Of a DNA stretch of 64,000 bases, positions 34,458 to 45,700 are shown one piece after another. How positions within the stretch are numbered: the stretch's first letter is position 1; every line of letters begins with the position of its first letter. The notes under the pieces are model-generated. The model searched no databases. It was not told where the DNA came from and was given only the letters and a program-made list of their open reading frames with translations. This stretch comes from Lactarius indigo (lineage: Eukaryota; Basidiomycota; Agaricomycetes; Russulales; Russulaceae), in contig JAFKAC010000002.1 in NCBI GenBank assembly GCA_025766275.1, positions 3,038,001-3,102,000 on the forward strand, in the 5' to 3' direction. Made by a program: the position numbers and the translations under genes.

Positions 34458-36796
34458 CTAGGCAGATCCTGACCACTTTCCCGGTGGCAGAGAACCAAAC
34501 ACATCATTCCCTTCGGCTACCAATCTCAACCTCTTGGAACTAGATCGCACATCATGAGATGTCAAAAGTGGTTGGGGATCAGCAGCATCACTGTCAGGCC
34601 AGCCTGGTGTATTGAGAGCCTTCCTAATCATGTTGAGGATAATGTTGTGATCTTTCAAACACACCATCAACACATGATATTCTTTTAGCTTGCTCCCTAA
34701 GGCAACAGGGAGCCCCAGTGTGCCACTTCCATCTGTCTCTGCTTGGATGGCCAAAGGGTCAAACCCTGAAGGTTCAGATGGCATCTGCCAGTGACGGATA
34801 GCAAGGGTTTTCTTCAGATTGACAAGTAAGTCAAGAAGAATGGGATTCTGTTCAAGTTTGAAATCCAGAATCAGGTCTTTGGTCTGCATGAAGAAAAGCT
34901 TACTTCTGCCGCCGCTGTCATTGTAAACCCTGGGGCTCATTGTCTCCTTGAGGAAGCCCAAGCACTCTCCATCCTTCCAGGAACTTGGCATATAGGATAT
35001 GACAATCCAGATCATAACCCAGAAAGTGGATTCAAGGTCATGAACAAAGGTGTGAGGAATTGAGGATTCTTGAATGAGGTCTGCAGTCATGAACTGCCAT
35101 GTTCCCTGGTGAGATATGTCAGGGCTCAGGAGGCATATTGAGTCAGATCATTTACTTACAGTGCATGTATACTGACATGCAGTAGTGCATCTGCCCGGTG
35201 GGTCGATGACCTTGGAAAGGTCCCAGTCGATAAGCATATCACCCTTGATGTTCAGTTCACCATCATCAACAATCATTATGTTTCTGATGCTAATGTCATG
35301 ATGAGCAACACTGGCATTACAAGCGGCTTGATGAGCTATAAACATGAGTCAATTTACGTTGGCCAACTGGGGACATTGGCCAACTCACCAACTAAGGATG
35401 CATGAATCACATTTACCATCTCCCAACTGCAACTGAAATTCTCCAGCCTCCAGCCAATGGTATCCAGAACCAAACAATAATGTCAGTGAGGTGTGAGTTG
35501 CATAGGTCCCCCGTATTTGCCAATGAACTTGTGTGTCTGGGATTTGTGATAGGTGTCGTCACCAACATCACTGGCACGTGAACACAATGGGATGTTGGGA
35601 ACTGAGTGCTGATGGAGTCTGGCATAGATCTCACCTTCTGGTGTGACATTGTCCAGTAAGACTCGCCAAGAGTCCTTCAAAAGAACATGCTTCCTCCATT
35701 GGACATCATAAGTGATTGATGTCTGAGTCCAGCAACCTGCTGGGATATCAGGTTGAGAAAAGGGGGCACAGATAACATAATGGCTGGATTGTTGTGGGTG
35801 AAGAGGATCTGCAATGGATACAGCAAGAAGAGACTCCACACTGGCCAAGTCACTGAGAGTACAGGCATTTCGGACTTTGTCCTCAGTGGGTGGGCCAACA
35901 GTAGGATCGTGGCCACAGGTTTCAGGGTCTGCATGGTTGTCGTGGACGAGGAAGTCAAGGAGATGTGGGTCATTGTTGTAATATATTGGCGCTGTGACGA
36001 CCACACCACTGTGGTCCCATTGGATTAGTCTGGCATAATTTTTGAAGATGAGAATGAGGAATGTGTGTGTGCGGTACTGAGCGCTCAGAACCAGGGTAGC
36101 ATAGGCAGTAATCTGGCCTGCAACCTGGCAGCCAGAATACGACATGCTCATGAACAGGTTCTCTATCACCAAGCCATTCTTGGGCAATATCAGAGGGTCA
36201 GCTACAAATGGGTCGTGATCTGTTGTGGTTTTGAACTCAATGAGAAACTCAACAAGAGCCAAGTTGAGCTCGTTGTTGTGATCGCTGCCACTGCTGTAAA
36301 CAGAGCAGTCAGGTTGACAGGAGAACATGAACCTCATGTATGGTGCCTTGTCTTTTTTGTGCGATGTGTTCACCAGAGCCAACTTTGGGAGATGTGACCC
36401 AACAATTTTGACCTAGAAACATGATTATTTGTCTGAAGGGGTGCCATGTCCTGAACTCACCAATGCATCATACATTTCGGCTTCCAAAGCCATTTCACAT
36501 ACACGAGAAAACATTCCCCATTTGAATGGAAGAATGGGGCTGAGTGAGGTTGATGGCAAGAAGGTATCCAGAAAATCATGGGGGGGCATCGGGCCAATGA
36601 AAAATGATGCCATCTCGTCTGACAGCTGTCTAAAAGTACCATCTCTGTCCTCATACTTCGGAGCAAAGTGGTCAGTGGTAGAACTACAGGTGTGTACAGG
36701 AGTCCCCACTGGCAATAGGACTGTGCTCAAAGGTGGTGTTCGACTTATGACGATGTAAGTGGTAGCTGTAGCTGGCTCGATGGGGTCAGCCAGCAC
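34458..36796 (-). pseudogene. FunK1-type fungal protein kinase relic
   Basis: Four exons with GT-AG introns at 36460-36413 (48 nt), 35388-35336 (53 nt) and 35159-35106 (54 nt). Exon 1 has the N-terminal PPHDFLDTFLPS. Exon 2 is long, with the N-lobe (FLIEFKTTTDHDPF, QVAGQITAYATLVLSAQYRT) and HYCLVLDTIGWRLENF. Exon 3 has the catalytic loop VAHHDISIRNIMI and MLIDWDLSKVID. Exon 4 begins GTWQFMTADLIQESS and has HDLESTFWVMIWIVISYM. These are hallmarks of the FunK1 family expanded in Agaricomycetes. The HRD motif reads HHD, RLVL reads CLVL, and an in-frame TGA precedes it; each fits CpG decay. The splice sites are intact, so the loss may be recent. Confidence 0.8.
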
Positions 36797-36840
36797 TCAG
36801 CCAGCTCAGTTGGAGTTGGCTAATATGTGGCTCTGATCAC

Positions 36841-37412
36841 ATGTGGCTTGACTTGGTGGGTATTGCTGTTGGCTGTGGCTTCAGCTTTAGTCAAAAATTA
36901 GTTGGAGCCACCAACACACTAGTCTTGACAGATGGATTTGCCTGTGTTGGCACTGGCCTCCCTACAGCCCTTCATGGTGAAGAAGTCAAGCTCAATGTAC
37001 TCCAGATTATTGAGCTTGTTGATGGCATAGGGCGCCAGTCTGGGCTCAATACTGTCACTGATGACCTGGTTCAGGTCAAAGCCATTCAGCTTTGGCTTTT
37101 TCTGTCAGCTTCCCTTTGCTGCTCGTTAGCTTCCTTTTGTTGCTGTGACAGTTGGGCATCGGCTTCGTCTTGGGCCAACCTGTCCAGCTCATTGCTGGCA
37201 GCCTGGTCCTCTTCCACTTGGGCATTCCAAGTGGTGACCTTGGTGGTGTTTTCATGGGCCCAGGTGTCTTTGAGCCTTTGGGTGGCATCCTCTTGGGTCA
37301 TGGGAGGGGAACCTTGGTGAGTGTTGATCATTGAGAGCCAAAGAAACTCCCAATCTGCACTCTCAAAACTGGGGCATACTGCCTGGGTGGGGTTTTCAAG
37401 GATGCGTGGCAT
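36841..37412 (-). pseudogene. Coiled-coil hypothetical protein fragment
   Basis: The minus ORF 37412-37086 (MPRILENPTQAVCPSFESAD...) has a charged, Gln/Glu/Ala-rich coiled coil (about residues 65-105). It then breaks, and the next frame continues KPKLNGFDLNQVISDSIEPR and LAPYAINKLNNLEYIELDFF before stopping near 36900. The combined layout (Trp-rich start, coiled coil, then a YAINKLxxxEYxEL block) reminds me of a recurrent Agaricomycete hypothetical family often found near transposons, but I cannot name it. It is a frameshifted remnant upstream of the FunK1 relic on the same strand. Confidence 0.45.
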
Positions 37413-37437
37413 GTTCTGTGGACAGAAGGAACCAGAG

Positions 37438-37890
37438 TGTTATGTTTTGACTTGGACCCTTACTGTACTGGTGATGACTACAGCTGTAAGGTATATTAGT
37501 CATGGACTCGGAGCTTACGACAGGAGATAGGTGTTACGAGGTGACTCAATCCTAGTAGTAGTAGTAGTAGTAGTATTAGGGTTTGCTCTGTTTCTGCAAT
37601 ACATTGGACGCTACCTACGGTGACTCATAGCAGTGCTTGAAAGCCTGCTAGACTTGTATTTAACATAGCTTGCGAAGACCAAGATATGCCATCTTGGTCT
37701 TCTTCAATTGTCACTTCTTGTCTCTCATCTCAGTCTTTTCATCCTCACTTCTATACAAGAGAACAGTGTTCGTCTAGTGCTTGCAAGCATCTAGAACTGC
37801 CTTTGTGCCATATGTCTCCGATGTGCTTAGCTAAGTCAAGTTGCCTTTCATTTGCAGCTCAAGTCGAGCTAACGTCATGATGGTGTTACA
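37438..37890 (+). repeat. Solo LTR of the Gypsy-A group
   Basis: 453 bp, TGTTATGTTTTG to GGTGTTACA, with the perfect duplication CAGAG at 37433-37437 and 37891-37895. It carries the hairpin AAGACCAAGAT/ATCTTGGTCTT (37675-37701) and a (TAG)n microsatellite near 37552-37575. It is similar to the gypsy-A 3' LTR, minus about 100 bp. Confidence 0.9.
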
Positions 37891-38099
37891 CAGAGGAATA
37901 TCAAGGTGTAAGAGTTTGTTTGAAATCTACTTTAGGTTTTTGAAAACAAAAGAGTTATGGTTCTTTGAACCAGCTGAGGAAAAAAGGATGGACAGGTGGC
38001 AGCATGGAAGAGAGAGGATAAGCCACATGCCACCACACATTTCACACAAAGACTATGCTCTATGCCTATGCTTGTTCCTCACTCTGCCATAGACCCACT

Positions 38100-40797
38100 A
38101 CATTCTCCTCCATGCACTGCTGACCTCTTATGAGGTGTTGGCCTCAACAATCCTTGCCAGTGGTGCCCCCTCCACACTCAGGCATGCTGAGATCATAGTG
38201 CACATAGTGTCAGGAGAAGCTCGCCACTCTGGGCCCTGTGGCTCCTCCCTCAACAAGGTGGCCCCTGTCAAGTCGACAGGCAAGAAAGGCAAGAAAGACC
38301 ATTCTGGTCTGACTTGCCACTACTGCAACAAAAAGGGCCATATCAAGCCTGACTGCAGGAAAAGGAAGAAGGATGAGGCTGACGCAAAGGAGAAGGAGAA
38401 AAGTAGCAACAAGGCCACCAATAGTCATGTCTTAGTACCTACCACTGCCTCCATTAAGGAGGTCAAAGAGCCCACCATAGACTGGGCCTCTGAATCAATT
38501 GGTGTTGCCTTGTATGCTGCCTTGTGTGCATGCTGGATGATGGACAGTGGTGCCACACACCACATCACACCACATTGGTCTGACTTCAAGGACTATATCC
38601 CAACTAAAGGCACTGTATGCCTAGGGGATAAGTCCACTATAGACCAAGTGGGTGTTGGGTCTGTTGTCTTCACAACAAGCCAGGGTATCCCTATCACCCT
38701 AAGTAATGTGCTACACCTACCACAGGTGAAGATGTGCTTCTTGTCAACATGTACCCTAGCACAAAAGGGTGCTGAGATTGCCTTTGACAGTAGCTCATTC
38801 AAAATATCTGTCAACAAAAAGTGTGTGGCCAAAGGCTACCTTGAGGACAACCTATGCTGGTTGGATGCAGCCAGTGTCAGCCTCAACACCCACATAAAAT
38901 CAAGTGCTGCCACACTTGATATCTGGCATCAATGCATGGGACACATCTCCCCTGCAGCACTGAAAGCACATGGTCCCTCTGCCACTTCTGGCATGGATAT
39001 GAATAACTCCACCATGGCCCTACACAGTCTGCCATGGGTGTGCAAGATGGGTAAATCCACTTGCCAACCCTTTTCTGCATCCTCTAACAAGAGGACAACA
39101 TTAGTCAATTTGAGATTGTACACAGTGATCTCACTGGTCCTATGCAAACTCAGTCCCTATAAGGCTCAGTGTACACAGCCACCTTCATAGATGACCACAC
39201 TAAATTCACTGTGGTCACTTCCTTAAGTTGAAGGATCAGTTTGCTAAGTCACTGCAGATGTATTTGGCATGGGGTGAAACCCAGTCTGGCCATAAACTGC
39301 ACGCTCTGCACTCTGACCATGTGGTGGCGAGTACATGTCGAGTGTCATGCAGGACATTCTTAAGCAGAAAGGGATAGAAGCATCACCTCACAATGTCAGG
39401 TTCACCACAGTCTAATGGGAAAGCCAAGTGGTTTAACCATCACCATCATGGATAAGGCAATGTCCATGCTCCACACAGCTGGCATGTCTAAAGGCTTCTG
39501 GGAGCATGCAGTGTGTGCAGCTGTGCACATCTATAATTGCTCTCCAGTCTGTGGGCTTAAGTGGCGCACTCCTTATGAGCTCTGGCACTCTGGCAAAGTG
39601 CCTGATGTCTCACATCTTCGCATCTTTGGATGCAAGAGGTACATGCATGTGCCTGCTGATAAGCATCGCAAATTGGATGTGAAGGCCATTGAGGTCATGC
39701 TTATTGGGTTTGAGCCTGAATCTAAAGGCTATAAGCTTTGGGACTGCTCAACCCACTCTGTCAGAGTGTCCAGGGATGTGACATCCAATGAGAGTAGCTT
39801 CCTGTCCCTCCAGGGTGTTGAGACACACCCCACACCTTCACCACCAGTTGTGCCTAGCACAACAGTGACTGCCATGCCTCACCTGCTGGCATTACCACCA
39901 ATGCGAGCACCCTCCCCTGCACACTCCAGTAGTAGTGAGGAGGAGGATGTAGAAAACCTTCTAGACCCCCCAGAAGTCCAACCATGCCCTACCACACCAC
40001 CACCTGCTCTGCCCACTCTGCCCACCACATCTAAATGTAAGCAGACCACTCCCACTTCACCCCTGCTGTGTCCTAGTACAATGTGCATTATGCACAATGT
40101 CCCTCTGCCCTCACCAGAAATGCCTGGGGGCTTTAAGGAGTGTGCACAGCATAGTCAGCTGTTGTGCAAAATGGACAATGCACCAAGGTGCACTGCTTGT
40201 GTCCCTGTGCCCAATCTGTGCTATTTCAATGCAGACAATGTGGCATGGCATGGCAGGCATCTGGGGTATGTGGAGTTACTGGCTGCTGCATATGTGGGCT
40301 GAGACCCTGCAACTTTTGCAGAGGCCATGAGGTCTGCAGCTGCAGATGAGTGGACTAAGGTGTGTCAGTATGAATTGGACACCCTAGCTAAAAATGGGAC
40401 TTGGGAGTTAGTGGATCCCCCACCTAATTGCAAGGCAGTAAAATCCAAATGGGTCTTCAAGCTCAAAGTGGATGGCTGCTACAGAGCTCACTTGGTGGCT
40501 AAGGGATTCACACAGATCCCTGGCATAGATTTTGATGAAATCTTCTCTCCCATCGTACAATTTGAGTCGCTACGATTACTTCTGGTGTTGGCTGCACTGG
40601 AGGACTGGCACATCCATCAGATGGATGTCAAGTCTGCTTTTCTCAATGGCATGCTTGACAAGGAGATTTACATGGAGCAGCCACAAGGTTTCACTGTCAC
40701 TGGCTCTGAGACGAAGGTGTGTTGCCTGGTTAAGGTGATCTATGGTCTCAAACAGGCCTCCCACACATGGAACTTGCAATTCCATGGAGTGCTCACT
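38100..40797 (+). pseudogene. Copia-1 copy 2 gag-pol, upstream part
   Basis: Begins near the codon for LLHALLTSYEVLASTILAS, keeps the CCHC knuckle CHYCNKKGHIKPDC and the protease WMMDSGATHHIT. Frameshifts near 39095 and through 39210-39440 damage the integrase. It recovers at MDKAMSMLHTAGMSKGFWEH and runs through the Pro/Ser linker, with a TGA at about 40300, into the RT (MDVKSAFLNGMLDKEIYMEQ). It breaks off at the D insertion point in the RT after NLQFHGVLT. Arginine codons of the intact copy are frequently Cys, His, Trp or Gln here. Confidence 0.93.
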
Positions 40798-41383
40798 TGT
40801 TACGCCCTAGCAGGGGCGTGGGTTCTGAAGGTTCTGAATCACACAAGTATCAAGCGAAGACCTCTGTTGTCTTATTGCTATGAAATACGAGTGACAAAAG
40901 TGTGGCACAAGGCGCAGCACTACTCTGTAATGTAGGACTCCTCGTCTGAAGTGTCTAACACTTCTCTACACTTGATCTTGCTAGTGCACAGAGTATAACA
41001 GGTGTGACACGTTGATATAGTTCAACTGCAAAGACTTCGAAGTGTCCTGGTTAGGGACTGAGGTAGGGGATGCACAAGAAGAGAGGGATAAGGCGAGGTC
41101 ACACCAAAGTACGGAGGCAAGGTTGCTAGATTGCAAACGAAGCCAAGTCTGGCTTCCTACGGTCTATGGTACAGGTTTATATAGGACAGGGTTCCAAACA
41201 ACATGAACACAAGTCCACACAATATCAAAGAGACTAAACGGAGTAAACAGAAGTTCGGATCAAAGAAACAGCGCCACTGGTAACAGTAGCTCCTTTGGTA
41301 ACAAGGTATAGTACAAGAAAGGGGGGAGGGAAGGCAGGGTGGAGACATACTGTGACTTAGGTCCGAAGCGTCGGATCATAACA
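40798..41383 (-). repeat. 3' LTR of Gypsy-D
   Basis: 586 bp; TGTTATGATCCG to GGGCGTAACA on the minus strand. It follows the polypurine tract in element orientation. The left flank is TCACT. Confidence 0.96.
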
Positions 41384-41409
41384 TGAGCCCCTCTCTAAGT
41401 CAACTCTCC

Positions 41410-42711
41410 CTAGAGTGCTTCGAAGTCCATCAGGTCATAGACATCGTTGTCTACATCGTTAGAGGGGGTGCTTTCGCGAGGGAGGGGGCAGCGATGTTGG
41501 CGAAGGAAGTTGAAGGGACCATGGGCCCCACACTTGCGACAATTTTCATACTTGGGGCACTTGATTTCTTCATGGCTGTTGCTGGTAAAACACTTGCCAC
41601 ACCACTGAGTGCGTTCTTCTGGGGCTGGCCAGAGGCACTGATAAGGGAAGTGGTCAGTGCTGGAACACCTCCAGCAAAACTTCTGTTTTTGAGGGCAGGC
41701 GAAGGAGAGGTGGTCTTCAGACTGACACCTGTAACAAAGTCAAATGGTGCCAGTCTCCTTCTTGTTGGCTCTGCGCTTGCGTCTCTTCTTCCTTTCTGCA
41801 GAGGGGCTAGGTCCCTCTGGTTCGTCGTGGAGTCTTGGCATGGAGTGGTAGCAAGGTGGAGCAGGGGCAGGAATGTGGTGGACTTCAAAGGGGTGAGTTT
41901 CTTCTTCCGGAGGAGGGGGGTGTAGTGTGAGCCATCGGTCTGCAATCCGGACATAGGCCTTGTGTTCTTGCAGCCTTCTTCGGGTGCTGGTTAGTTGCAT
42001 GTCCATGTTGAGGAGGTGCCTTTTGAGGGGCTCCATCGTCTTGTACAGGCCTTCAATCTCCTTTCGGAGGGCCTTCTGGTTTCGCAAGAGTCGGCGAGTT
42101 CTGGAGACTTCTGCTGTGAGGCGGTCATCTTTCAGGTCTTCTAGGACTTCATCGACTTGTCTGGCTGTGGGGGAAGCTTCGTCCAAGTTCTGCATCTGAG
42201 CTGGGGTGATGGGGGGAGCTGGATTGTGGGGGTCGTCGTCTCTGGGAAGGAGGAAAAGGGGGAGGCCATAGTGAGGGAGGTTCTTGCCCATGGTGCCGAT
42301 GACATCTTCTTTGTTTTCACTGATCTTGATCCATTTGGCATCCTTTCGGATGTACGAGGTTGGGTCAGCGTCGTCAGGGATGAGGAAGTGGACATAGCGG
42401 CTGCTCCAGGGGTCATTCAAGAAGAAGGGGTAGCCAGGGTCGTCGTCTTCTTCAGCAGTGATGTGCATCCTTTCATAGTTAATGGGGAGTGCGTCCATGA
42501 TTGGGTCGTTGACTATTTCGCTGAGACAGGCCATGGTTATTCTAGGATCAGGGGGGGAGGTGGTAGGTCGGTGTATCTCGGGAGTAGGGGGAGCTGTGTG
42601 TCCAGGAGGGGGAACGCGAAGGGCTATTCCTCCTCCTTCTGTTTCTATGACGCTGGGCATGGTGGGATCGATGGGTTGTGGTTCCTGGATGAGTGAAGGC
42701 AAGGAAGGGGG
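41410..42711 (-). CDS. Gypsy-D post-pol ORF (Pol C-terminal extension) with zinc-knuckle tail
   Basis: This frame is the same as pol and follows the pol TGA (42714-42712) directly. The first ATG is at 42660 (MPSVIETEGGG); the frame has no ATG before that. The first part, to a TGA at 41742-41740, holds a core domain (RYVHFLIPDDADPTSYIRKD, then YGLPLFLLP) and a coiled coil (DRLTAEVSRTRRLLRNQKAL to about LQEHKAYV), ending in a basic stretch (RKKRRKRRANKK). Beyond the TGA the same frame stays open 109 codons to TAG (41412-41410) and encodes CYRCQSEDHLSFAC, CWRCSSTDHFPYQC and CGKCFTSNSHEEIKC, plus a fourth Cys/His cluster, then an acidic end. The core resembles the extensions of gypsy A and B. Function unknown; nucleic-acid binding is suggested by the knuckles. 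The TGAs may be CpG decay or read-through sites. Confidence 0.75.
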
Positions 42712-45700
42712 TCATGCTGGGAAGGGAGAATAGCCAGAGGAGGGTGTGACAGAGGGTGTTTCGTCAAAGGAGCCTCTTTCCATGGCACGAGCAACAAGAC
42801 GTTCTACAGAGGAGGAGCGAGAGGGCATGGTGAGGAAGCTAGTGGGGAAGGTGGTTGCTGTTCGTACTGTTACTTCCTTTCGTTTTAACCATTGCTTTGC
42901 TCCTTCGCTTCTGGGGTTGCGTTCAAAGTGTTCCTGGATAAGTTCTGGGGCGTTGAGGTTCTTCTCTGGTTCCCAACTGTTGTGTGCATCGGAGTATCCT
43001 TTCCACTTGATTAGGAACTGTAACTGGTTCCTGTGGCGTCTTGTTTCTAGTATTTTCTCGACTTCCCACTCCTGTTCTCCATCTACTAGATCTGGGGGTG
43101 GTTCCGTAAAGTTCTTTCCATGTATGGAGGTTTCTTTGTATGGCATCAGGAGTGACGCATGGAATACTGGGTGGATCCGCCACTGATGGGGAAGTTTCAG
43201 GGCATATGTGGTGGCGGAGATCTTCTTTGTGACCCTGAAGGGTCCATATCTCTTTGGGGCTAACTTGAAACTAGGGTGCGTTGTTTTCAAGTTCCTGGCA
43301 TCCAGCCACACACTATCTCCTTCTGTGTGTTGTTCGAAGCGAGAGGACCCTTTGTAGAGTGACTGTGCATGGGTAATTGCTGCTTGGGCAGTCCTTCTGG
43401 CTTCCTGGATTCGCTCCAATCTCTCTTGTGTTCCTGGTACTGTGGTCGTTCTTTCTGGTTGGTGTACTCTTGGGATGTACCCAAGGATTAATTCATAGGG
43501 TGCCTTTTTAGTGGTTGCGCTTGGCCAGGAGTTGTGGGTGTACTGTGCCAGTGGTAGTAGCTCCGTCCAATTGTCTTGTTGATGGTTTATGAACATTCGG
43601 AGGTACTGTTCTAACCACTGGTTTGTTCGCTCTGATTGTCCATCTGTTTGTGGGTGGTATGCTGTGCTGATGTTTTGTTCTATGTCAAGCACTCTGCACA
43701 GTTCTTTGATGAACTTCGCTGTGAATCTGGGGTCTCTGTCGGAGATGACCCTTCTTGGTAGTCCATAGTGTGGCAGGACAGTTTTGGCATAGAGTTTTGC
43801 CACTCCTTCTGCGTCTATTGTCTCGCTGCATGGGATAAAGAAGGCTGCTTTGGAACAGTCATGATCCGTGATGGTGAGAATTGTGTCATTGTCTTCTGAT
43901 TGGGGTAGCTTTGTGATGAAGTCTAGAGCGATGGTTTCAAAAGGGAGTGCTTCTGGGTTAGTCTTGATGGGGAATATCGGTGGTTTCGGGTTCCCAGGGA
44001 AGTTCTTGTTTGATTGGCATGTGGCACAGCCCTTTACATATGCGGATATGTCGTCTTTCATGTTTGGCCACCAAAAGTCTTGTGACACTAACCACAAGGT
44101 CTTTGTTATTCCGGGGTGTCCAGCTGTTTTTGTATCGTGAAACAGGGAAATTACCCCCCTCTTTAGCGGTGTGTTGTCCACAACCACCAGTTTGTCACCT
44201 CTCCACCAGTGTTTGCCTTGTTTTATTAGGTGGAAGGGGGCGGCCCATTCGTCCAGAGTGTCTTGGTGGTCTAATTGGTGTGCCATGACTTGGTCATCTA
44301 TCCTTATGGAGAGAGCGGAGTTTGCGAAGATGGTTGGGGTCAGGACCACTACATCAGTGTTATCCCCTGCTCTGGTGTCGTGGTCAGGGCGTCTTGACAG
44401 GGCATCAGCATGGTTTTGGGGTCCAGGTTTGTGGTGAAGTTTGATGTGATAGTCTGCCAGTCTGGGGATGTAGCGCGCCACTCTCCTATTGATTTGTCGA
44501 GGGTGGCGATAATATTCTAGGTTTTTGTGGTCTGTAAACACTGTGATTTCGTGGGGGGACCCTAAAAGAAGGTGTCTCCAGTGTTCCAGTCCTCTGATTA
44601 CTGCCAGGAGTTCCCTGTCATGGATGTCATAGTTGCGCTCCGCTTCTGAAAATGATTTGGAGAAGTATCCCACAGCTTGTGGTTTGTTCCGGCTGTCTCT
44701 TTGTGTTAAGATTGCCCCTGTGGCGAAAGCGGAGGCATCTACTTCTAGTTCGAAAGGTTTGTCCATATCTGGTTGGCATAAGATGGGGTCTTTGCACACA
44801 AGCGTGATGAGAGCTTCTAGGGCTTCTGCTGCTTCCTTTGTCCATCTGAAGGGTCCTTCTGACGTCTTTATTGTGTCCGTGATGGGTCTTGCTAAGTGAG
44901 CGAAGTTGGGGATGAAGGGTCGCTGATAACTTAGTGTTCCCAACACGCTTCTTGCTTGTTTGACTGACTTGATGTCTCTTGGCCAGTCTTTTAGTCCTTC
45001 TACCTTCTTTGGGTCGATTTTGATTTGAGACCCATCGATGACAATGCCTAGGTAGTGGATCTTTCTTTGTTCGAACACACATTTCGACGCTTTAAGGAAA
45101 TAAGATTCCTTTTCACAGATTTCCAAGAACTCGTGTACAATTTGTCTGTGGCGTTCTGTATCTTCTTCTGTGGCTATCAGGACATCGTCCATGTACACAA
45201 ATAGCTCTCTTGGGTATTTGTCCATAAGTGGTCGAAGTATTCTGCTCATGGTTCTTGCAAAGGTGGCTGGTGCATTTGTGAGGCCGAAGGTCATGACTCG
45301 AGGGATGAACAGCCCCCTTGGTGTCTTGAAGGCTGCCTTCCACTGGTCTTCCTCTTTTATGCGGATGTTATGGTACCCCCATCTGATATCGAACTTTGAG
45401 AACAGTGTTTTCCCATTTAAGTTGGTCAGGATGTTGGAGATGAGAGGTAGTGGGTAAGTGTCTTTTATTGTCCAGGTGTTTAGGGGTCTGTAGTCCAGGA
45501 TAGGGCGCAACCCTCCGTCTGTTTTCTTTCTGAAGAAGAAGGAGGAAGCGTAGGGGGAGCTTCCTTCATAGATGTATCCTTTTGCTATGTTTTCGTCGAG
45601 ATATACCTTCAACTCCTTGTCTTCTTCTGGAGTCAAGGGGTAGATTTTACAGTTGATCTTGTTGGGTGCATCTGGTCGCAATGTGATGGGATGGTCTTCT

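Noticed and set aside
37552..37575. (TAG)n tract as a CRISPR-like or satellite array
   Set aside because: A short trinucleotide microsatellite inside a solo LTR; no spacers.
41383..42733. Long plus-strand frames opposite gypsy D ORF3 (180, 179 and 83 codons)
   Set aside because: They are antisense shadows of a coding region whose minus frame has coherent domains and zinc knuckles; the plus frames have none.
42746..43186. Plus-strand 146-codon ORF over the gypsy-D chromodomain
   Set aside because: Antisense to an intact pol frame.
44653..45082. Minus-strand 151-codon ORF within gypsy-D pol
   Set aside because: Alternative frame of pol; the pol frame carries RT and RNase H motifs through this stretch.
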